Assembly (NCBI GenBank): GCA_016787785.1
Contig: JAEUTO010000005.1
Coordinates: 62,001 to 126,000, forward strand
Origin: Bacteroidia bacterium
GTDB lineage: Bacteria; Bacteroidota; Bacteroidia; B-17B0; Aurantibacillaceae
Direction: 5' to 3'
Length of the DNA stretch: 64,000 nt
Positions within the stretch are counted from its first letter, which is position 1; each line of letters begins with the position of its first letter. Made by a program: the position numbers and the translations under genes. This document shows positions 16,209-25,227 of the stretch, one piece after another. The notes below the pieces were generated by a model. That model was given only the letters and a program-made list of their open reading frames with translations. It did no database searches and was not told where the DNA came from.

Positions 16209-18665
16209 TTGGTTAAAAATAGAATCAACAAATTGAGAAGGCGTATTTACATATTAATTTGTTTAGCCGTTTTTTGGATACAAAAAACGAGTGCACAAAC
16301 CGAACAAAGAATAACCGGCATTGTAACCGACTCTTTAAAAAAACCAATTGAAGGAGCAATTATTAGTTTACTTAATGCTGCAAACAACAATCTTGTTAAA
16401 ACTACATTTAGCGAAAGTAATGGCTCGTTTGATTTTCAAACAAACAAATCAGATACCTTTAATTTACTTGTAAGCGCCAGCGGTTTTTCAAATACGCTTC
16501 TACAAAAAACAATTGCTGGCCAAAATGAAATAATAATTATTCTAAAAAACGTTTCTCAAAATTTAAAAGAGGTAGCCGTTGTTGCCAAACAAAATTTTAT
16601 TGAAAGAAAGATAGACCGAACAGTTATAAATCCCGATGCGCAGATATCTTCGGCAGGAACAAACGCCTTCGATCTGTTAACAAAAGCGCCCGGTGTAATG
16701 GTAGGTCAAAATGGCGAAATTAAAATGAAAGGTAAAGCGGGTGTTATTGTTTATGTGGATGACAAGCCAACTTATTTGTCGGGAACCGAGTTAGAGAATT
16801 TTTTACGCTCATTGCCATCAAGCACCATCAAACAGATTGAATTGATAACCAATCCACCTGCAAAATACGAAGCTGCCGGTAATGCGGGTATAATTAATTT
16901 CAGAACAAAAAAGACCCGGCTGCAGGGTCTTAATGGAAATGTTAGTTTAAATTATGCACAAGGCCGTTACGCCAGAACTAATAATAATGTAAATTTAAAT
17001 TATAGTAATAAAAAGATCGCCATTTACTCCAGTTTTGGCGGGGCTGTGCTGAACCATTACCAGGACCTTACTATTAACCGGTTGTATAAAAATGAGGACC
17101 TCACAACAAAATCGATCTTTACACAGAACACCTATTTAAAAATGGGAACGCAGACTTACAACACAAGATGCGCTTTGGATTATTACATAAGCAACAAAAC
17201 CACTTTAGGGTTGTCGGCTAAAGGAATGTATAGTCCAACACAAACCAGTAAATATAATTATGCATTTTTTTTAAATTCGGATAATAGTTTAAATAATAAT
17301 GTAATTGCCGATAATAAAGATAAAAATGAATTAAAGAACGGAACGTTTAATTTAAACCTACGACATCAGATCGATTCAATAGGTAAAGAAATAACTTTTA
17401 ACGCCGATCATATACGCTATAATGTAGATCTTAAGCAAAATTTCAAAAACGATGTTGTTATTCCTGACGGTACATATATATACAGCGATTTGCAAAGTGG
17501 GAATTTATCATCCAACATTAACATCTACGCAGTTAAGGCAGACTATACAAATCCACTAAAAAATAATGCAAGTTTTGATCTCGGAATAAAATCAGCGTAT
17601 ACAGAAACTAATAATGATGCGCAGTATAACCTTACGCAAAATGGAATAACGGCAGCAAATTATAGTTTAACCAATACATTTTTATATAACGAATTAATAA
17701 ATGCCGCTTACGTTAACTTCACAAAATCAATCTCACGGTTAGATATTCAGGCGGGCTTACGTTTTGAGGCAACAAATTTATTTGCTAAACAATTAGGTAA
17801 CCCATTACGCGAAAGTTCATCCTTTAACCGCGAGTATAATAACCTGTTCCCGACAATTTATTTTTCTTATAAGCTGGACACGTCAGGAAATCATATTTTA
17901 AGTTTAGATTATGGTAAGCGCATTGACAGGCCTTTTTATAAAGACCTTAATCCATTTGTAAGCCCACTCGACAAATACACTTATTATGCAGGCAATCCTT
18001 ATTTATCACCTTCAATAGCACATAATGTAAATTTAACCTATGGCTATAAAAGTTTGTTCGCAGTTACTTTAACCTACAATAATGTTGCCGATCAAACCCG
18101 GGAAACCATTGAGATAAATAATGGCATTTATTATAGCCGACCCGGAAATATTGGTAGCACCGTGCAGTATAACATAACGTTTCAGGGATCACTACCGTTG
18201 AGCAAGTGGCTAACAACAAATTATGTGAGCGAAGTCTCTTATGCAGAATATAAAAGCAAATTGTATACAGAACAATTAAATTCCACCGGCACATACTTTT
18301 ATATTAACCTAAATAATACCGCTTCGTTAAAAAACGGATGGGCATTAGAACTGAGCGGCGAGTATATTACAGATCTTACAGAAACCCAATTTGTTATTGG
18401 TGATTTTGGCCACGCAACTTTTGGTATTCAAAAAAAGATCTTAAAAGATAAAGGCGTAGTAAAATGTAGTTTGAGCGATATATTATTTACTAACCGTATC
18501 AGGGGCACTATCAATAATCTCCAATTAACGGATGCGGGCTGGTACAGTATACGCGACACGAGAGTTGCTTCAATAACATTTGTTTACCGTTTTGGAAAAA
18601 ACACAAATAAAAAACCAAAATATAATTCAACAAGTGTTGAGAGCGAAGTTAAACGTATCAAATAA
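16209..18665 (+). CDS. TonB-dependent receptor-like outer-membrane beta-barrel protein
   Basis: This 818-residue protein has a signal segment (YILICLAVFWIQKTSAQ) and a carboxypeptidase-regulatory-like beta-sandwich (about 31-115, ITGIVTDSLKKPIEGA). A plug domain follows (about 130-230, with NAFDLLTKAPGVMV and IKQIELITNPPAKYEAAGNAGIINF), then a long beta-barrel of the outer membrane protein beta-barrel type. No TonB box is obvious. The start is uncertain: no ATG precedes the signal peptide, and TTG at 16209 or TTG at 16233 are candidates. It is followed after 18 bp by an M43 protease, which suggests a coupled digest-and-uptake or surface-processing unit under the AraC regulator. Confidence 0.88.
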   Translation: MVKNRINKLRRRIYILICLAVFWIQKTSAQTEQRITGIVTDSLKKPIEGAIISLLNAANNNLVKTTFSESNGSFDFQTNKSDTFNLLVSASGFSNTLLQKTIAGQNEIIIILKNVSQNLKEVAVVAKQNFIERKIDRTVINPDAQISSAGTNAFDLLTKAPGVMVGQNGEIKMKGKAGVIVYVDDKPTYLSGTELENFLRSLPSSTIKQIELITNPPAKYEAAGNAGIINFRTKKTRLQGLNGNVSLNYAQGRYARTNNNVNLNYSNKKIAIYSSFGGAVLNHYQDLTINRLYKNEDLTTKSIFTQNTYLKMGTQTYNTRCALDYYISNKTTLGLSAKGMYSPTQTSKYNYAFFLNSDNSLNNNVIADNKDKNELKNGTFNLNLRHQIDSIGKEITFNADHIRYNVDLKQNFKNDVVIPDGTYIYSDLQSGNLSSNINIYAVKADYTNPLKNNASFDLGIKSAYTETNNDAQYNLTQNGITAANYSLTNTFLYNELINAAYVNFTKSISRLDIQAGLRFEATNLFAKQLGNPLRESSSFNREYNNLFPTIYFSYKLDTSGNHILSLDYGKRIDRPFYKDLNPFVSPLDKYTYYAGNPYLSPSIAHNVNLTYGYKSLFAVTLTYNNVADQTRETIEINNGIYYSRPGNIGSTVQYNITFQGSLPLSKWLTTNYVSEVSYAEYKSKLYTEQLNSTGTYFYINLNNTASLKNGWALELSGEYITDLTETQFVIGDFGHATFGIQKKILKDKGVVKCSLSDILFTNRIRGTINNLQLTDAGWYSIRDTRVASITFVYRFGKNTNKKPKYNSTSVESEVKRIK

Positions 18666-18683
18666 AAATTATATAGACATAAT

Positions 18684-20756
18684 ATGAAAACAAAAACAAT
18701 CATAAGTATAATGGCAATTATTTGCTTTAGTCAACTAACTTTTAAAAGTGTTGCTCAGGGCTTATGCGGCCAGCAGATAGTTACAGAACGCTACCTGAAG
18801 GCGCATCCAGAGCTTGTAAACTCCGGGTTTTCGCAAAATGATAATGAAGTAATGCCTTTGAATAAATTAAACAACGAACAAAATGTAAGTGCAGCGCCTC
18901 AGTATACAATACCGGTGGTGTTTCATATTTTACACATTGGTGGTGTCGAAAATATTTCTGACGCGCAAGTGCAAAGTCAAATAGCAATTCTTAATCGCGA
19001 TTATCAAAAGCTGAATGCCGATACAACGCTCATCGTTCCAAGTTTTACAAATAACATTGCTAATGTTGGCGTAGCTTTTAAATTGGCTACAATAGACCCC
19101 AATGGTAATTGCACGAATGGAATTATAAGACATTATGATGTTAACACCACTTGGGATAGCAATAATTTTAGTTTATTTGCTTATACCTGGCCGCGCGATA
19201 AATACCTGAACATTTATGTTGTAAAAAAAATAATTGGTTTGGATGGCGCTTATGCATTTTTGCCCGGCACCCCGGTTCCGGCAAGTGCTGATGTTGTTGT
19301 TTGTATGCATAATTATGTTGGTAATATTGGTACAACCGGCGGAGTAGATTATAGGGTTTTAACGCACGAAGTAGGGCATTTTTTTAATCTACAGCATGTG
19401 TGGGGAACCACTAATAGTCCCGGTGTGGCCTGCGGTAACGATGCGGTTGCCGATACGCCCATTACAAAAGGATTTACAACTTGCTCAATAAACAATGCGG
19501 CAATTTGTACGCCAAGCGTGCAGGAAAATGTTCAAAATTATATGGATTACGCGCCCTGTAAATTAATGTTTACGAATGGACAAAAAGCCCGTATGCTAAC
19601 TTGTTTAACCGGTACAATTAATAATAGACAAAATCTTTATTCTGCAACAAATTTATCTTTAACCGGTGTTACAACATCAACTACAAATTGCATTCCGCTA
19701 GTTGAAACCAGTGCGGCTTCAAAAACTATCTGTACCGGTAAAACTACGATCGTAAATTCTTACACCTCTAACGCTAATCCTACCAGTTATCAATGGTCGG
19801 CAAGCAATGGTGCAGTTCTTTCATCATCCACTGCGGCAAGTACATCGGTAACCTTGGTAAATCCTGGGCCTTCAACATTGGTGTGTGTAGCTTCAAATAC
19901 AAATGGCAGCAGCTCGAGCACAATTGTTTTAACAGCCAATTCCAATACAGTTTTAAGTTTAAATACCTATTCAGAAAGCTTTGAGCAAACAACAGTCCCA
20001 TCTAATTGGCAAATTCAAAACATTACCTCGTCATCTGCGCAATGGGCGTTAACCAATACTTGCGCTTCAGAAGGAAATCAAAGTATGTTTGTGGATGGCG
20101 ACAATGCGACACCCGGCTCTCTATTTTTATTAGAAACGCCAGCCTACGATTTTTTAAATAGCCCCGGCGCTGCATTTACGTTTAAATATGCCTACGCACG
20201 AAAAAATGCTGCTTTTACAGATGTTTTTAAAGTACAGGCCAGTAAAGATTGTGGTGGCACGTGGACAGATATATACACACCTAACATGAGCGGTTTTGCG
20301 GCTGCCTCCGGAGGTATTAATTCAAATCTTTTTGTGCCAACAAATACACAATGGGCGTTGTATGATGTTACGCAACACCCAAATTTTTTAAACTTTTTAT
20401 CGGAAAGTAATGTTAAGATCCGTTTTTATTTTAGAGAAGATACCGTTAATGGTTTTGGAAACAGACTTTACGTTGACGAAATTAATTACAATTCAACAGT
20501 TGGATTAAAAACTTATACAAATACTTCTGAATTAAAGATCTACCCTAATCCTGCTGGTGATCTTTTTACTGTGGAATTGAATACTAGTTCTAATAAAACA
20601 ATTAATATTTTTGACATGATGGGTCGACTAGTACTTAGTGAACAAACAAGTGAAATGAAAAAACAAATTGAAATTAAGAATTTGGATAAAGGTGTTTATT
20701 TCTTACAAATTAATTGCGCTGATAAAAGATACGTATCAAAATTAATTAAGCAGTAA
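18684..20756 (+). CDS. Secreted M43 metalloprotease with T9SS sorting domain (second copy)
   Basis: This 690-residue protein has a signal peptide (ending SVAQG) and an M43 domain with HEVGHFFNLQH (first zinc ligand H228) and a Met-turn-like YMDYAPCKLMF. An Ig/PKD-like domain (about 345-425) follows, then a jelly-roll, choice-of-anchor-J-like domain (about 430-600, SFEQTTVPSNW ... FKYAYARKN). A type A sorting domain ends it (LKIYPNPAGDLF ... GVYFLQI ... SKLIKQ). The zinc motif lies at almost the same residue as in the protease at 12747, but the C-terminal parts differ, so they are diverged paralogues. It is the last gene before the terminator and hemA fragment at 20778. Confidence 0.92.
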   Translation: MKTKTIISIMAIICFSQLTFKSVAQGLCGQQIVTERYLKAHPELVNSGFSQNDNEVMPLNKLNNEQNVSAAPQYTIPVVFHILHIGGVENISDAQVQSQIAILNRDYQKLNADTTLIVPSFTNNIANVGVAFKLATIDPNGNCTNGIIRHYDVNTTWDSNNFSLFAYTWPRDKYLNIYVVKKIIGLDGAYAFLPGTPVPASADVVVCMHNYVGNIGTTGGVDYRVLTHEVGHFFNLQHVWGTTNSPGVACGNDAVADTPITKGFTTCSINNAAICTPSVQENVQNYMDYAPCKLMFTNGQKARMLTCLTGTINNRQNLYSATNLSLTGVTTSTTNCIPLVETSAASKTICTGKTTIVNSYTSNANPTSYQWSASNGAVLSSSTAASTSVTLVNPGPSTLVCVASNTNGSSSSTIVLTANSNTVLSLNTYSESFEQTTVPSNWQIQNITSSSAQWALTNTCASEGNQSMFVDGDNATPGSLFLLETPAYDFLNSPGAAFTFKYAYARKNAAFTDVFKVQASKDCGGTWTDIYTPNMSGFAAASGGINSNLFVPTNTQWALYDVTQHPNFLNFLSESNVKIRFYFREDTVNGFGNRLYVDEINYNSTVGLKTYTNTSELKIYPNPAGDLFTVELNTSSNKTINIFDMMGRLVLSEQTSEMKKQIEIKNLDKGVYFLQINCADKRYVSKLIKQ

Positions 20757-20778
20757 AATAGGTTGAAGTACTAAAAGC

Positions 20779-20812
20779 AAAAAACCTCCTGCATTTTTGC
20801 AGGAGGTTTTTT
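20779..20812 (+). terminator. Terminator after the second M43 protease gene
   Basis: A6-CCTCCTGCA, a short T loop, TGCAGGAGG-T6. The perfect 9-bp stem is flanked by A and T tracts, so it can act in both directions. The same stem occurs at 25005-25040 with arms one base longer. Confidence 0.92.
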
Positions 20813-20834
20813 AATTTATGACTAAAGTAAATTT

Positions 20835-20999
20835 CTAATTCTTCGAATTCAACAGCAACTCCTTCGCTGTTTTAATAGCTACTGCGTTATATTTTTTCTC
20901 AACGTAACTAAGCACTTTTTCTAAAACTTCTTTGCTTTGGTTGTCTAACAAATTTATTTCTTTGGCAAATACTTCGTTCACCGCAAGATCTTTAATGGC
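20835..20999 (-). pseudogene. Recent fragment of the hemA 3' end (copy 2)
   Basis: The minus strand encodes the last 54 residues of HemA (AIKDLAVNEVF ... KELLLNSKN) and its stop. It differs from the intact gene at four positions (20862, 20865, 20883, 20889), all third-codon and synonymous (Lys, Ala, Ala, Tyr). Upstream of Ala356 the sequence is unrelated AT-rich DNA with no start codon. The fragment cannot be functional HemA, but its substitution pattern shows it came from a functional hemA allele. Confidence 0.93.
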
Positions 21000-21056
21000 T
21001 TTTTTTTAAGTACAAAAAAATATTACTATATTTATTAAAACTTTAAAAAATATAAA

Positions 21057-22052
21057 ATGAAAAAACGCATAATAATTTTTGGAATCTTTATGGCTTTGAC
21101 AGCAATCGGTATGTCTCAAACTGTTTGGAACGGTTCTAACACAACCGGCAATGCATATAGGTCAGGTAACGTTGGTATTGGAACAACAACAAGTCCTACA
21201 AAGGCGCTGGAAATTAAAACAGCAACCGCAAACGACGGTATTTTAATTACACAAACATCATCTGGCCACAGTACATTTAGGTTAGATAATACATCAACCG
21301 CAGGTCATAAATATGGTTTTTGTTCATCAGGGAATGGAAGCCAAGAAGGCTCTGGACATTTTATATTATATGATTATACTGATAATAGATATAATTTATT
21401 TATTAGTGGTGGTGGATTTGGGCAACCAACTGCTGGATTTATGGGTATTGGGACAATTGCGCCAACAGCAAAATTAGATATAAGGTCAACTGACGTGACG
21501 CCATTTTCTATTTCAGATGGATCGGGTGGCACTTATGAATACAGATTAAAACAATCTTCTGGTAATGTTGGTTCGTGGATACTTAATAATAGTAAATCTT
21601 ATGGTTTTGGTGAAGATAATTCAGGTGTTGGACACATTTGGAGTAACGTAAACCAATCATATAAATTAATAAATTTTAAGTCAATAGGAACTAATTTGGA
21701 TATAGCACAGGTTTGGATCGGGAATACAACGCCGAATAGCCCTCATAACGATTTTATGTTTGCTGTTGCAGGAAAGATGGTAGCTCAGTCTTGCTATATT
21801 ACTGCTTCAACTGCATGGGCTGATTATGTTTTTGCTCCTGAGTATAAATTAAAAAGTTTAGAAAACTTGGAAGATTACATAAAAGAAAATAAACATTTGC
21901 CAAATATACCAAGTGCCAAAGAAATTGAAGCGAATGGCATAAATATGGGAGAAATGAGTAAAATTCAAATGGAGAAGATAGAAGAATTAACGCTTTATAT
22001 TATTGAATTAAAAAAAGAGATCGAAGCAATTAAAAAAGAAATTAAAAATTAA
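21057..22052 (+). CDS. Secreted phage-tail-fibre-like protein (second copy)
   Basis: This 331-residue paralogue of the protein at 11442 has a signal peptide (ending AIGMSQ) and V-G-I-G-T-T-x-S-P-T-K-A-L-E and M-G-I-G-T-I-A-P-T-A-K-L-D stalk segments. The same C-terminal block is present (SPHNDFMFAVAGKMVAQS, DYVFAPEYKL, KENKHLPNIPSAKE) with a terminal Lys/Glu coiled coil. It is probably a trimeric surface fibre. It lies 5 bp upstream of a predicted secreted glycoside hydrolase, repeating the fibre-then-enzyme order seen at 11442-14855. It begins 57 bp after the hemA fragment. Confidence 0.8.
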   Translation: MKKRIIIFGIFMALTAIGMSQTVWNGSNTTGNAYRSGNVGIGTTTSPTKALEIKTATANDGILITQTSSGHSTFRLDNTSTAGHKYGFCSSGNGSQEGSGHFILYDYTDNRYNLFISGGGFGQPTAGFMGIGTIAPTAKLDIRSTDVTPFSISDGSGGTYEYRLKQSSGNVGSWILNNSKSYGFGEDNSGVGHIWSNVNQSYKLINFKSIGTNLDIAQVWIGNTTPNSPHNDFMFAVAGKMVAQSCYITASTAWADYVFAPEYKLKSLENLEDYIKENKHLPNIPSAKEIEANGINMGEMSKIQMEKIEELTLYIIELKKEIEAIKKEIKN

Positions 22053-22057
22053 ATAAT

Positions 22058-24985
22058 ATGATAAATAAACTCGTTATATCTAGAACGGCTTTGTTTATTA
22101 TTTCTTTTTTAATAAGTTATGATATTACAAGTCAAACATCATCACCGTTTACTTCTCCTCCTGTAAATTTTTCAGGAAGTTACTCTTCGGGAACGCAAAA
22201 CAATAATGCATGCAATGCTACTTTAAATACAGGAAACATTAGCAATGCTGCAAATTATACTATTAAAGCGCAGCATTATATTAGTATGCAACCCGGCAGC
22301 TCTATGACAAATTTTTCCACTGGATCTTTTGCTGCTTATATTGAATCTTCTCCAATAGAAGTTGTATCCTATCATGCAAGTGGTTTTAATAATATTCCAC
22401 TGTATGATAAATTCGAACTTGGATTAAAATTACCTCAAGGCCTTACGGACAGTATAAATAAGTTTTTTGGAGACACAAATTATGTAGGGACAACTAAGTA
22501 TTCATGCATTAATGGTTATGGAAATGCCTTTAAGGAAAATTACATTAACCCTTATGATCCTGAAAAAATCAGCGTGGAAGCCACTTTTTCTTTTCCGGGA
22601 AAGTCACCACAAACCATATATGGGTTTTATTATAGAGAGTATTCGTATGCATTTGCTAACGGCAGCACTGTGAGTTATCTGAATACAAACTGGGTAGAAA
22701 ATACAAATCTGCAATACCATTGGCGGGTGCGCTTTGCTCCAAGGTATATTGGAACCTATACAGTAACCTGGAAAATTAAAACAAATAATGGTATTCTTAG
22801 ATATGAAGATAACGTTGGGCAGACCTTTAGTACCATAACTTCGAACAGCAAAGGTTTTTTGAAACTGGGGGTTAACGGAAAATTTTTAGTTACGCAACCA
22901 GACCCATCTCAGCCTCAAAAAACAATTTTACCTATTGGTATTGTTGAAGGAGTGCCTCAGGAAGGAATATCTGTTGATAATCCGGTTGGACTTGAGGAAG
23001 ATAATATTCCAGTGGGTGATGCTCAAGCATGGGGATCTAATTGGTTTAACTTTGCCTACCCATCCCGTTTTTATAAACATCGTAAAAAAATAAGAGAACA
23101 GATAGCCAACCAGGGTGCTAACTTCGTACGAATTTGGAATAATTATTATGGTTATGATTTTGAATGGGAAAAGGCAGGCGTGTATGACGCAGACCCTAAA
23201 AAACCACTTGGAGGCGGAATTCTAAACACTGCCAATCCACCGGCTCAAAATTATAAAGGAGTCAACCGTCAAGCTATTTTGTGGGAGTTTGATAGTTTAG
23301 TAGAAATGGCAAAAAACAAAAATTTGTACATACAATGGGTACTTGATGATAAAGAAAATGGATTTATTGCTGTTCCAGAATCAGGAGGAACCAATACCTG
23401 GGATACAAAAAATCCTTACCGTGATATACTAATTACTGCTCGGGATCCAAGTTCAATTAAACAGTATTTTACAGATCCAAATGCTAAAAAAATGGCCAAA
23501 AAAAAATTGCGCTACATGATAGCCCGTTACGGCTATGCAACAAGTATTGCAGCCTTCGAAATGTTTAATGAATTTCATTTTCTTAATGATCAAATTGTAG
23601 GAGCGAGCGCCTTGAACACTTATTTTAAGCCTTGGTTAGCCGAGATGATAGATTACATAAAAAACCCGGCAACTTTAAATCATAGAGATCATTTATACAC
23701 AGCATCCTATGAAGCCAAGTACCCAACAAATTGTAACCCTTGTATATTTGATACAAGTTTAGCAGGGAACAATGTTGGTAGCATACCGGATTTAGATTTT
23801 TTTAGTACTCATCCATATAATTATAACACTCAACCAACATTTAGCGCCGCATATGGTAATACTAATTTATTTAGGACTTATTACAGTAAACCTTGCCAGG
23901 CTGGTGAAATGGGTCTTTTAGCAGATTGGGGATGTATAGGTTCGCTAAAAATGCCAGAATTTAAGCGAAACTTCCCTGAATTTATGGCTCCTACTTTTCA
24001 CACATTATTATGGTCAACTACATTTATTGGCGGTGTAACTTCTGGATTAGAAATGTGGGGACGCATGGGTTTAAAAATTGACCCAACTTCACAATCATAT
24101 CATAATTGTGGTGATGGTTTTATACAGCATTTTAAGCCACTTCAGGCTTTTATAAAAGATATAGATTTTGACGCAGGTAATTATGTTCCGAGACATTTAG
24201 ACATGGAGCAAATGGGAGCAAAATTGGAAGCTTTTTATCTTATTGATAATAATGGTTACCAGGCCGATCATATTGTTGGATATGTTCGTAATAAGACTTT
24301 TTGGTGGACAAACTTTAATGATCCTAGTAGTGGTTTGCCATATTATAATACTATTTATCCAAATCAACTTAAAAATGAATATGACAGTTTATACCTAACC
24401 GTCCCTCCAGGGTCAGGTTGTCCTAACCCTCCGGTCTCACCATTAAATCTTACCGCAGGACAAGATGCAAAACCTATAATATCAGGATGGTTAGGCGCTC
24501 TACATATTTACGGCCTAAAAAATAACACATTTTACACTGTTGACTGGTATGATACGTACAAGGAAAATACACTTATATCCTCATCTAATGTTTTGTTAGG
24601 TAGTTCTGGACCTTTAGTTGTTATTCCACCAAATTTTACTGGTTGTACCGGTCAAGAATATGGCTTTAAAATACATCCATTTGGGCAGGCCAGGATGGCT
24701 TCTTCAACAAACTCTTTATTGTCAATTGCTGAAAGTGAAATGCAAATCGCAGGTAATGATATCATGATCTATCCAAATCCAGCATCTGATAAAGTATTTA
24801 TTAAATACGATGCGGAGGTATTTAAAGATGTAACACTTGCATTATACGATTTAAGTGGACGATTAATTTTAAAACAAAATAGCACTAAAGAATTAAGCAC
24901 TGCTAATTTGGAAAACGGGGCTTACCTAGTTAAATTTTCAAGCGATAATTTTTTTAAGACATTTAAAATAAATGTTATGCATTAA
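22058..24985 (+). CDS. Predicted secreted glycoside hydrolase (DUF5060-like plus TIM barrel) with T9SS sorting domain
   Basis: This 975-residue protein has an N-terminal membrane or signal segment (ALFIISFLISYDITSQ). A beta-sandwich resembling DUF5060 follows (about 145-270, with VEATFSFPGKSPQTIYGFY and WRVRFAPRYIGTYTVTWK). A clan-A-like TIM barrel is next (about 280-700): FVRIWNN, a candidate acid/base in EMFNEFHF (E505), and a candidate nucleophile in CQAGEMGLL (E617). A type A sorting domain ends it (IMIYPNPASDKVF ... GAYLVKF). The Glu pair and DUF5060-like domain support polysaccharide cleavage; the substrate cannot be told. It shares a transcript with the fibre gene. Confidence 0.72.
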   Translation: MINKLVISRTALFIISFLISYDITSQTSSPFTSPPVNFSGSYSSGTQNNNACNATLNTGNISNAANYTIKAQHYISMQPGSSMTNFSTGSFAAYIESSPIEVVSYHASGFNNIPLYDKFELGLKLPQGLTDSINKFFGDTNYVGTTKYSCINGYGNAFKENYINPYDPEKISVEATFSFPGKSPQTIYGFYYREYSYAFANGSTVSYLNTNWVENTNLQYHWRVRFAPRYIGTYTVTWKIKTNNGILRYEDNVGQTFSTITSNSKGFLKLGVNGKFLVTQPDPSQPQKTILPIGIVEGVPQEGISVDNPVGLEEDNIPVGDAQAWGSNWFNFAYPSRFYKHRKKIREQIANQGANFVRIWNNYYGYDFEWEKAGVYDADPKKPLGGGILNTANPPAQNYKGVNRQAILWEFDSLVEMAKNKNLYIQWVLDDKENGFIAVPESGGTNTWDTKNPYRDILITARDPSSIKQYFTDPNAKKMAKKKLRYMIARYGYATSIAAFEMFNEFHFLNDQIVGASALNTYFKPWLAEMIDYIKNPATLNHRDHLYTASYEAKYPTNCNPCIFDTSLAGNNVGSIPDLDFFSTHPYNYNTQPTFSAAYGNTNLFRTYYSKPCQAGEMGLLADWGCIGSLKMPEFKRNFPEFMAPTFHTLLWSTTFIGGVTSGLEMWGRMGLKIDPTSQSYHNCGDGFIQHFKPLQAFIKDIDFDAGNYVPRHLDMEQMGAKLEAFYLIDNNGYQADHIVGYVRNKTFWWTNFNDPSSGLPYYNTIYPNQLKNEYDSLYLTVPPGSGCPNPPVSPLNLTAGQDAKPIISGWLGALHIYGLKNNTFYTVDWYDTYKENTLISSSNVLLGSSGPLVVIPPNFTGCTGQEYGFKIHPFGQARMASSTNSLLSIAESEMQIAGNDIMIYPNPASDKVFIKYDAEVFKDVTLALYDLSGRLILKQNSTKELSTANLENGAYLVKFSSDNFFKTFKINVMH

Positions 24986-25003
24986 GATTGGAATACAAAT
25001 AAA

Positions 25004-25227
25004 CAAAAAAACCTCCTGCATTTTTGCAGGAGGTTTTTTTAATTTATGACTAAAGTAAATTTCTAATTCTTCGAATTCAACAGCAACTCTTTAGCTGTTT
25101 TAATAGCTACGGCGTTGTATTTTTTCTCAACGTAACTAAGCACTTTTTCTAAAACTTCTTTGCTTTGGTTGTCTAACAAATTTATTTCTTTGGCAAATAC
25201 TTCGTTCACCGCAAGATCTTTAATGGC
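25004..25227. repeat. Direct repeat copy 3: terminator plus intact hemA 3' end
   Basis: This is the source-like copy of the 222-bp block at 20778-20999. It spans the bidirectional terminator and the last 54 codons of the intact hemA. A third, diverged copy of the coding part lies at 14932-15040. Confidence 0.95.
25005..25040 (+). terminator. Bidirectional terminator between the glycoside hydrolase gene and hemA
   Basis: A7-CCTCCTGCA, short T loop, TGCAGGAGG-T7. It lies between the convergent genes, 19 bases after one stop and 22 bases after the hemA stop, and serves both strands. Confidence 0.92.

Larger units (their letters stand above)
20778..20999. repeat. Direct repeat copy 2: terminator plus hemA 3' end
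   Basis: This 222-bp block matches 25004-25227 at 218 of 222 aligned positions by eye, plus one extra A and one extra T in the longer hairpin arms of the other copy. Identity begins at the A-tract of the terminator and stops abruptly after the codon for Ala356 of HemA. Together with the following 56 bp, it fills the 300-bp interval between the M43 gene and the next tail-fibre-like gene; no other gene is seen there. Confidence 0.95.

Noticed and set aside
16126-16236. A 36-codon open frame (MAKSIREHKK ...) overlapping the proposed start of the TonB-type receptor gene
   Set aside because: Short, no recognisable family and no strong translation signal. It could be a leader peptide, but nothing beyond an open frame supports it.
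14932-25227. Calling the hemA 3' repeats formal attachment sites of an integrative element
   Set aside because: No integrase, excisionase or tRNA-like core site is visible in or next to the modules. The repeats are reported as insertion marks without naming a mechanism.
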